Below are positions 1 through 4,729 of a DNA stretch of 5,012 bases, one piece after another; the first letter of the stretch is position 1, and the number at the start of each line of letters is the position of its first letter. The position numbers and the translations under genes were made by a program. The stretch comes from an uncultured Campylobacter sp. (GTDB lineage: Bacteria > Campylobacterota > Campylobacteria > Campylobacterales > Campylobacteraceae), in NCBI RefSeq assembly GCF_937997595.1, contig NZ_CALKTS010000250.1, positions 1 through 5,012 on the forward strand, given 5' to 3'. The notes beneath the pieces were generated by a model that made no database searches, had not been told where the DNA came from, and saw nothing but the letters and a program-made list of their open reading frames with translations.

Positions 1-254
1 CTCTTTTTGAAGGCGTTTTGCAGCAACCTATCTATCCTATGAGAGATGGCGGTAGAAACGGCTGGACTTTGGTTAGAAATGGCAACGATAATGCTACATC
101 TACATATACGGCTACCGTAGCAGGCAAAAGTACTAACTTTACTTATTATCCAACAAGAGCTAGTATACCTACTTCCGGTGCAAATAAAGATAGAAATGTA
201 GGCTCATTCGACTGCAATCACGCTGATGATCTTTGTCAATCCTTAGCTCAATAG
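1..254 (+). CDS. 3' end of a probable type II secretion/competence pseudopilin (partial)
   Basis: The frame is open from the left edge (first full codon at base 3) to the TAG at 252-254, giving 84 visible residues. The TTG at 18 is not a credible start because coding sequence continues upstream, so the N-terminal part, where a prepilin cleavage site and hydrophobic helix would be, is missing. The visible part is rich in N, T, S, G and Y, has a strand-like segment around YTATVAGKSTNFTY, and ends with two cysteines in FDCNHADDLC, possibly a disulfide. This matches my recollection of C-terminal globular domains of Campylobacterota GspG-like pseudopilins, but no diagnostic motif is present. If correct, the protein is a minor pilin of the inner-membrane/periplasmic DNA-uptake or secretion machine. 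Its stop is 4 bases before the priA start, so the two are probably co-transcribed. Alternative: another periplasmic protein of unknown function. Confidence 0.55.
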   Translation, partial: LFEGVLQQPIYPMRDGGRNGWTLVRNGNDNATSTYTATVAGKSTNFTYYPTRASIPTSGANKDRNVGSFDCNHADDLCQSLAQ

Positions 255-258
255 CTAA

Positions 259-3063
259 ATGCTCTATTATGAAGTTGCGGTTTTGGGTGCCAGCCTAAAG
301 CCGCTTACTTATAGTTCAAATTTTAAAATTCCAGCTTATCAAATCGTATCCGTTCCTGTAAAATCGAGCGTCAAATTCGCTGTAATCCTGCGCGAGGTTC
401 CAAAGCCGAGCTTCAAAACCAAGGAAATTTCTGAAATTTCGCAGCTTAAATTTACTCCGTTTCAGATCGCACTTGCAAATTTTATCGCGCATTACTATGT
501 TTGCGAAAAGGGCGTTGCATTCGGAATTTTCGAGCCTGCAAGCGAGACGACGCAGGATTTGCGGAATTCGCAGGAGCATCCTACGACCGAGCGGAATTGC
601 GCTTGCGAAAAAATTTCCGTTAGTAAGCCAACCTCCGCTTGCAAGCAAACTTCTACCTGCAAGCAAAATTTTATTTCCGAGCAGAATTCCACCACCGCAC
701 GAAATTCTGCTTTCGACTGGGATTTTAGTGCCACACACAATTCCGCCTCAATCCAGAATTTTGCATTGACGAGAAATTCTACTATCTCAAAAAATTCTGT
801 TACCGTCATAAATTCCGCCATCGCGCCAAATTCCATGCAAAGGCAAAATTTAAAACAGGTACCAAATTCTATCTCGCAAAATTTAGCGTTAAATTCTACC
901 GCCGCACAGAATTTTATTCAAACTCAGAACTTCTCTGGCGAGCAAAATTCCGTTTCAATTCAAAACTCTTCATTGGCGCAAAATTCCGCCGCCATGAAGA
1001 CCGCTATAAATTTTGCTGCCGCGCCGGGTTCGGCATACAAACAAAATTTCGCTATCGCGCAAAATTCTATCCAAGAGCGGGATTTTACCGAGGGAGAGAA
1101 TTCCGTTTCGATTCAAAATCTTACTTCAGCGCAAAATTCCGTCCTAATTCAAAATTTCGACACTACCGCGCAAAGCCCCATTTCGCAGTCGCTATCCCCG
1201 CTTAAAATAGGTAAAATTCCAAACCTTACCCCCGCGCAGGAGCAAGCGCGTAAATTTGCCGAAGCCAACGAGACGTCGCTGATTTTCGGCGATACGGGCA
1301 GCGGCAAGAGCGAAATTTATATCGCACTGATCGCACAGGCGCTCGCTGCGGGCAAGCAGGCGCTGTTTTTGATGCCCGAGATTTCGCTCACGCCGCAGAT
1401 GACGAAGCGGCTGCAGAGCTATTTCGGCGAGCGGCTCGGCGTCTGGCACTCCAAAATTTCGCCCAAGAAAAAGTGCGAAATTTTAGCGAAATTTAACGCA
1501 GGCGAGATCAGGCTCATCGCGGGCGCCCGCTCGGCGCTATTTTTGCCCTTTAGCGATCTGGGCCTCATCGTCGTGGACGAGGAGCACGACGACAGCTACA
1601 AATCCGCCGCCGCGCCGCGCCTAAATGCCCGCGACGCCGCGATTTTCGTCGGCAAGAAGCTCGGCATCCGCGTGGTTTTGGGCTCTGCGACGCCTGCACT
1701 TAGCACCTACGCGAAGCAGCCGCACTTCCGCCTGCGCGGCACCTATTTTAGCAGCGCCAAGCGCTTCATTTTCGATGAGAGCGAGACGGGGTTGAGTCCC
1801 AAAATTTTAACCGAGATCGGGCGCAGCCTCGAAGCCGGCAAGCAGGCGGTCGTGTTTTTGCCGACGCGCGCGAACTACAAATATATGGTCTGCGAAAACT
1901 GCGGGCAGATCGTGCGCTGCCCGTTTTGCGCCGTCGGGATGAGCTACCACGCGGACGCTGCGGCGCTGAAGTGCCATTACTGCGGCTTTAGCACGTTTTA
2001 CAAGGCGTCTTGCGAAAACTGCGGCGGCGAGGTGATGCAGGCGCGCAAGATCGGTACGGGCGAGCTCGCGGCACAGCTTACGGCGCGTTTCCCAAGTGCC
2101 CGCATCGCAAAATTTGATCGCGACGAGATCACCACGCAGCGCAAGCTTGAGGCGCTGCTCAATAACTTCAACGCCCATAAAATCGACATTTTGGTGGGCA
2201 CGCAGATGCTTAGTAAGGGGCACGATTACCACGGCGTGGATCTTGCGGTGATAATGGGGATCGACGAGCATCTGAGCTATCCCGATTTTAGGGCGCGCGA
2301 GAAGACGCTAGCGCTTGCGATGCAGGTGGCTGGCCGCGCGGGTCGCTCGGGGCAGGGCAGGGTCGTCATACAGACGCGCCAAAGCGGCTTTTTTAGGGAT
2401 TATATCGAAAACTACGACGATTTTTTGCGCGACGAAGCGGAGTTTCGCGAGGGGCTCTATCCACCGTATATGCGGCTTTTGCGTGTACTGATCTCGCATA
2501 AAAACGAAAAGGCGGCGGGCGAGATAATGAGCGCCGCGCTTGAACTTTTGCGCCACAAACAGGCGGAAAGTAGCACGTCTGCATCGCATGACGGGCTGGA
2601 CGCGAGGAGAGCAAATTTAAGCGCTTTAAATTTAGAAAATTCTGCGCAACAGGGCGGCAAGCAAATATCAAATTTTAAATTTCAAAGCTCGGATCTGCGC
2701 GCGGACGACGCAAATTTAAACCGCCAAAACGCTTCAAATTTGAAAAATGCCGCGCAAATTTTAGCTTGCGACGCAGGCGCGGACAGCGCAAATTTAAAGC
2801 CTGAAAGAAAGAGCAGCGCGCAAAATTTTATAAATTTATCGGTCGAAAATACTGCCGAAAATTCCGCGCAGTATTTGAAAGAGAAGGCGAGCGAGGGCTT
2901 TGAGATCATCGGCTACGGCAAGGCGGGTATCGCCTATATCGCGTCGAAATTTCGCTTTGAAATTCTGCTGCGCGCTGGCTCACACGTGCCGCTTATTAAT
3001 GCTGCGCGCGCGCTTGAGCATCTGCCCGTCGAGATCGATATGGATCCCGTAAACTTCGGCTAA
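259..3063 (+). CDS. priA: Primosomal protein N' (replication restart helicase PriA) with two low-complexity insertions
   Basis: PriA is a 3'-to-5' superfamily 2 helicase that recognises stalled forks and D-loops and directs reloading of the replicative helicase. Residues 1-93 hold the 3'-DNA-end-binding domain and a reduced winged-helix region. Helicase motifs follow: LTPAQ 323-327, Walker A GDTGSGKS 344-351, PEISLTPQ 373-380, DEEH 440-443, GSATP 475-479, GTQMLSKGHD 647-656 and QVAGRAGRS 689-697. Between the lobes are all eight zinc cysteines: C545, C548, C554, C557, C572, C575, C585, C588. YPPY is at 734-737, and the C-terminal domain resumes at about 881. Typical relatives have about 600-730 residues; this one has 934 because of insertions at about 99-312 and 769-875, both in frame and both at inter-domain or loop positions, so the enzyme is probably functional. 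The start matches the family N-terminus, but no Shine-Dalgarno is visible, so translation may be coupled to the upstream stop 4 bases away. The core is GC-rich (42 of 60 bases in 1561-1620) and the insertions are less so. The loop after DEEH lacks the usual aromatics (PRLNARD). Confidence 0.96.
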   Translation: MLYYEVAVLGASLKPLTYSSNFKIPAYQIVSVPVKSSVKFAVILREVPKPSFKTKEISEISQLKFTPFQIALANFIAHYYVCEKGVAFGIFEPASETTQDLRNSQEHPTTERNCACEKISVSKPTSACKQTSTCKQNFISEQNSTTARNSAFDWDFSATHNSASIQNFALTRNSTISKNSVTVINSAIAPNSMQRQNLKQVPNSISQNLALNSTAAQNFIQTQNFSGEQNSVSIQNSSLAQNSAAMKTAINFAAAPGSAYKQNFAIAQNSIQERDFTEGENSVSIQNLTSAQNSVLIQNFDTTAQSPISQSLSPLKIGKIPNLTPAQEQARKFAEANETSLIFGDTGSGKSEIYIALIAQALAAGKQALFLMPEISLTPQMTKRLQSYFGERLGVWHSKISPKKKCEILAKFNAGEIRLIAGARSALFLPFSDLGLIVVDEEHDDSYKSAAAPRLNARDAAIFVGKKLGIRVVLGSATPALSTYAKQPHFRLRGTYFSSAKRFIFDESETGLSPKILTEIGRSLEAGKQAVVFLPTRANYKYMVCENCGQIVRCPFCAVGMSYHADAAALKCHYCGFSTFYKASCENCGGEVMQARKIGTGELAAQLTARFPSARIAKFDRDEITTQRKLEALLNNFNAHKIDILVGTQMLSKGHDYHGVDLAVIMGIDEHLSYPDFRAREKTLALAMQVAGRAGRSGQGRVVIQTRQSGFFRDYIENYDDFLRDEAEFREGLYPPYMRLLRVLISHKNEKAAGEIMSAALELLRHKQAESSTSASHDGLDARRANLSALNLENSAQQGGKQISNFKFQSSDLRADDANLNRQNASNLKNAAQILACDAGADSANLKPERKSSAQNFINLSVENTAENSAQYLKEKASEGFEIIGYGKAGIAYIASKFRFEILLRAGSHVPLINAARALEHLPVEIDMDPVNFG
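553..1194 (+). repeat. Degenerate 18-bp tandem array in priA encoding x4-N-[S/F/L] hexapeptides (insertion 1)
   Basis: Residues 99-312 of PriA run in six-residue steps. Unit ends fall at residues 104, 114, then every 6 to 204, at 213, every 6 to 243, at 252, and every 6 to 312. That is about 32 units, interrupted by one 10-residue and two 9-residue steps. The consensus unit is four variable residues followed by N-S, N-F or N-L. At DNA level the constant part is RAATTY with R as the third base of codon 4, AAT as codon 5 and TY opening codon 6. I count 23 RAATTY words, 22 of them in this phase, and 22 of 26 N-[S/F/L] pairs are encoded this way. A higher-order copy is visible: 946-988 and 1099-1141 match at 35 of 43 positions. 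The array sits between the winged-helix region and helicase lobe 1, where a flexible linker would be tolerated. Its function is unknown. Confidence 0.9.
2563..2880 (+). repeat. AAATTT-rich low-complexity insertion 2 in priA, with three GCAAATTTAA copies
   Basis: Between the helix ending near LLRHK (about residue 767) and the strand FEIIGYGKAG (881 on), PriA relatives normally have a short loop of the C-terminal domain. Here about 105 residues rich in A, N, S, L and Q are inserted. The word GCAAATTTAA occurs three times in frame, at 2611, 2710 and 2788, each encoding A-N-L in a loosely repeated context (about D-A-R-x-x-A-N-L followed by N-x-A-Q). I count 12 RAATTY words in about 300 bp, 10 of them in the same codon phase as in insertion 1. 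The peptide looks disordered and has no recognisable domain. It shares the DNA word with insertion 1 but not the strict 18-bp spacing. Confidence 0.75.
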
Positions 3064-3072
3064 ACGCGATTT

Positions 3073-3114
3073 ATAAAATTTTATCGACATAAGCTTTGCC
3101 CGCAAAATTTTGCG
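3073..3114. other. Two AAAATTTT-centred perfect palindromes just after priA
   Basis: Bases 3073-3084 (ATAAAATTTTAT) and 3101-3114 (CGCAAAATTTTGCG) are perfect palindromes of 12 and 14 bp. Their centres are 29 bp apart, in the 133-bp gap after the priA stop. Both contain RAATTY, the word enriched in the priA insertions. They have no loop and no following T-run, so they are poor intrinsic terminators. A protein-binding or methylation site is possible but not shown. The rest of the gap (3115-3174) holds nothing I recognise. Confidence 0.6.
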
Positions 3115-3174
3115 CAACGGGGCGATGAATTTATGCTAGAAAATAGATTTTGGCGGCAGTATACCTTGCCATCT

Positions 3175-3180
3175 TATAAT
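3175..3180 (+). promoter_or_regulatory. Possible -10 element TATAAT
   Basis: An exact TATAAT lies in the non-coding gap before the gene at 3197. No convincing -35 box is present 16-18 bp upstream, which is common for Campylobacter promoters. Against it, transcription would begin near 3187, inside the apparent Shine-Dalgarno (AAAAAGG, 3183-3189), leaving an almost leaderless mRNA. It may be chance in AT-rich sequence. Confidence 0.25.
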
Positions 3181-3196
3181 TTAAAAAGGCAACGAT

Positions 3197-3745
3197 TTGA
3201 AAAAACTACTTAGAAATTTTATGATTTTTGTAGGTTTCATCTTTATGCTATATACCTCTTATTTTCTATATTTTTATTCCAAAAGAGCCGAATATGCGAC
3301 TATTTTATTGCAAAAAGCGCTTAGGTATGAAGAGAAATTTTTTACTGAGAAAACACAAAATTTAGACCCGTCTGAGCAAACCAGGCTACGGCATGAGTTT
3401 GAAAAAGAGAAATTAAAACTAGAAAAATATTGCAGCGATGCCATAATAAACGGCGAAAATAGCCATTGCAAGGTTTATTATAACTTCGATTTCGACTATA
3501 TCCATTTCTACGACGGGCGAAATCAAGATATCGCGCTGGGCTACGACTTTGATAACGAAAGCATTGAATTTTATAAAAAGCTCGCAGATCATTATGATTA
3601 CGAAGGCAAAAAATGCAGGTCGCGCAGGGTATATAGCGAGCACCATGCGACATTTGCCATTGATAATTTTAAGCATGCAAAATTTTGGTTGGGAAATTAC
3701 GGTGAATTTACCCTAAAAGATCCATACATTCATGAGTGTGAATAA
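3197..3745 (+). CDS. Hypothetical protein with one N-terminal membrane anchor
   Basis: I do not recognise this 182-residue protein. Residues 1-7 are basic (two lysines, one arginine) and 8-27 are strongly hydrophobic and aromatic, giving either one membrane anchor or an uncleaved signal. K29-R30 follow, and no AxA cleavage site is apparent, so the body is probably periplasmic and tethered to the inner membrane. Residues 43-78 are charged and probably helical (coiled-coil-like, E/K-rich). The rest is rich in Y, F, D and H and contains four cysteines (C79, C91, C140, C181), enough for two disulfides. The TTG start at 3197 is preferred because AAAAAGG lies 7 bases upstream and the following KK-LLRN supplies the basic end of the anchor; an ATG eight codons later would lose both. 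Codon use is AT-rich, unlike the priA core. The next gene is 175 bp away, so it may be separately transcribed. I see no similarity to the paralogue pair downstream. Confidence 0.8.
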   Translation: MKKLLRNFMIFVGFIFMLYTSYFLYFYSKRAEYATILLQKALRYEEKFFTEKTQNLDPSEQTRLRHEFEKEKLKLEKYCSDAIINGENSHCKVYYNFDFDYIHFYDGRNQDIALGYDFDNESIEFYKKLADHYDYEGKKCRSRRVYSEHHATFAIDNFKHAKFWLGNYGEFTLKDPYIHECE

Positions 3746-3774
3746 AAGTGATCGGTAATTGAAACACTGAAAAC

Positions 3775-3793
3775 CTGCCGTATAGATCGGCGG
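3775..3793 (+). terminator. Weak hairpin after the membrane-anchored gene
   Basis: CTGCCG (3775-3780) can pair with CGGCGG (3788-3793), with one G-U pair and a 7-base loop, 30 bp after the stop at 3745. An alternative pairing is TGCCG (3776-3780) with CGGCA (3791-3795). No T-run follows, so termination at this site is only a suggestion. Confidence 0.3.
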
Positions 3794-3851
3794 CATATAC
3801 ATAAATTCATATTTGTACGGATATTTTATACTTTGATTAAGTAATTATGTT

Positions 3852-3865
3852 GTATAAGCTTATAC
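3852..3865. promoter_or_regulatory. 14-bp perfect palindrome, possible operator
   Basis: GTATAAGCTTATAC is self-complementary over all 14 bases and lies 55 bp before the secreted-protein gene at 3921. Its left half contains TATAAG (3853-3858), a plausible -10 element, with TTGATT (3833-3838) upstream at a short 14-bp spacing. A dimeric regulator could bind over the promoter. This is inferred from symmetry and position only. Confidence 0.35.
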
Positions 3866-3881
3866 GACCGATAACAAAAAC

Positions 3882-3914
3882 GCTTTTAAGGCTTCAAAAG
3901 CCTATTTTAAGGAG
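3882..3914 (+). promoter_or_regulatory. Leader with alternative hairpins and a strong Shine-Dalgarno before the 3921 gene
   Basis: AGGCTT (3889-3894) pairs perfectly with AAGCCT (3898-3903) across a 3-base loop. GCTTTT (3882-3887) can instead pair with AAAAGC (3896-3901), so the two stems exclude each other. The Shine-Dalgarno AAGGAG (3909-3914) lies 6 bases before the ATG and fixes the start. TTTTAAGG occurs twice (3884-3891 and 3905-3912), so a decoy Shine-Dalgarno lies inside the stem. Any effect on translation is conjecture. Confidence 0.4.
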
Positions 3915-3920
3915 CAAGGG

Positions 3921-4721
3921 ATGCGAATTCGTGCTTTTATTTTAGCGATCTTGTTTGCCGTATCGTTCGCAAAAGCGGATGATATAAAGCATCCATCGAT
4001 GCCGTGGCAACTGAAATCCATTTTATGGAAAATTCAAGATAAAAAAGTTGTAAGAAAAGCTCTTCACGAACCTATGATCCGGGGTGCAACTACCTTTAAT
4101 GGCAAGAGTTTTTATTTTGTTACGATAGAAGATAATGCAACGCTCAAAAAAGAATATGAAGAGCATTTATCAAAAGAAAGAGACTTCTGCAACGACTTTT
4201 ACGATGATCTGTTCGAATGGAAAAATATAAATATAATCGAACCTCTGGTTTTTGATACGACGGATTACAATGACCCCATTTTAAAGAAAAATATGGGCGA
4301 TTGCTGGTATATGGATATGAATAAAACGATTAAAGACGGCTTTAGCGGGCGCGGATTTACATTGTATAAATTTGATAATAAGCTTTTGTATATTATGATT
4401 TATAAAACCACTCCTTATATATATCAGACGGATGATTTCGCAAATCTTGCTTACATTTTAGATCCCAAAGAGTGTAGTAAAATCACAAAAGACTCTCGTA
4501 GCAGGGTAAATTTGGAGATTCCAGGCAATATCATATATAAACCGCGTCTGTTTTATGCCGAACCGATACGTTATAAAGATATAGACTATCTACTTTTCAT
4601 AGATTTCGACAATACGCACAGCGGTCAATTACTAAACGTCGCAATCAGGAAATTTAAAGACGGTATTTTACAAATGCCTGTTTGTAGCAATTCATACTTA
4701 AACACGAAGCTTTATCGATAG
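3921..4721 (+). CDS. Hypothetical secreted protein, first copy of a tandem pair
   Basis: I do not recognise this 266-residue family. Residues 1-19 form a classical Sec signal peptide: basic MRIR, a hydrophobic stretch, and A17-K18-A19 before D20, so the mature product should be periplasmic or exported. It has no lipobox cysteine. The mature part is rich in K, D, Y and I and has four cysteines (C90, C128, C185, C255), compatible with two disulfides. A charged helix-like segment (72-96) precedes the first cysteine. Later segments such as LLYIMIYKTTPYIYQ and DYLLFIDFD look like beta strands. The ATG is supported by AAGGAG 6 bases upstream. The gene ends 8 bases before a paralogue, so the two are probably one operon. 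It is AT-rich (20 of 60 bases G or C in 4321-4380), in contrast to the priA core, which could reflect transfer or simply a variable accessory locus. Residues 72-96 are encoded by DNA nearly identical to that of the next gene. Confidence 0.85.
   Translation: MRIRAFILAILFAVSFAKADDIKHPSMPWQLKSILWKIQDKKVVRKALHEPMIRGATTFNGKSFYFVTIEDNATLKKEYEEHLSKERDFCNDFYDDLFEWKNINIIEPLVFDTTDYNDPILKKNMGDCWYMDMNKTIKDGFSGRGFTLYKFDNKLLYIMIYKTTPYIYQTDDFANLAYILDPKECSKITKDSRSRVNLEIPGNIIYKPRLFYAEPIRYKDIDYLLFIDFDNTHSGQLLNVAIRKFKDGILQMPVCSNSYLNTKLYR
4134..4209 (+). repeat. 76-bp direct repeat, copy 1
   Basis: This copy matches 4937-5012 at 75 of 76 positions; the one difference (A at 4154, G at 4957) is silent in a glutamate codon. 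It encodes residues 72-96 of the first secreted protein, including the cysteine of DFCND. The left edge is sharp. The right edge cannot be seen because the second copy runs into the window end. Confidence 0.97.
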
Positions 4722-4729
4722 GGGCGGTT

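Noticed and set aside
18..20. TTG at 18 as the start of a 78-residue gene
   Set aside because: The same frame is open to the left edge with sensible residues and no ribosome site precedes the TTG, so the gene is truncated by the window.
473..769. Plus-strand frame of 98 codons and a minus-strand frame at 316-738 in the same stretch
   Set aside because: Both lie wholly inside priA in other frames and show only translated repeat sequence, so they are shadows.
495..836. Minus-strand open frame of 113 codons, repeat-like (E-F every six residues)
   Set aside because: It is the antisense reading of the 18-bp priA array, kept open because RAATTY words in that phase create no stops. It has no ribosome site and no domain.
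553..1194. CRISPR-like array or left-handed beta-helix hexapeptide transferase domain
   Set aside because: The units are 18 bp with only a 6-bp constant word and no spacers, so not CRISPR. The unit lacks the [LIV]-G-x4 pattern of hexapeptide acyltransferases, with N-[S/F/L] constant instead.
1807..2271. Minus-strand open frame of 154 codons
   Set aside because: It is opposite the conserved zinc and helicase region of priA; GC-rich codons on the sense strand leave few antisense stops.
3101..3120. Intrinsic terminator for priA
   Set aside because: The palindrome cannot form a hairpin with a reasonable loop and stable stem, and no T-run follows.
3342..3653. Minus-strand frames at 3342-3653 and 3419-3676
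   Set aside because: They overlap the membrane-anchored gene, which has a ribosome site, a coherent anchor and sensible composition. The minus frames have none of these.
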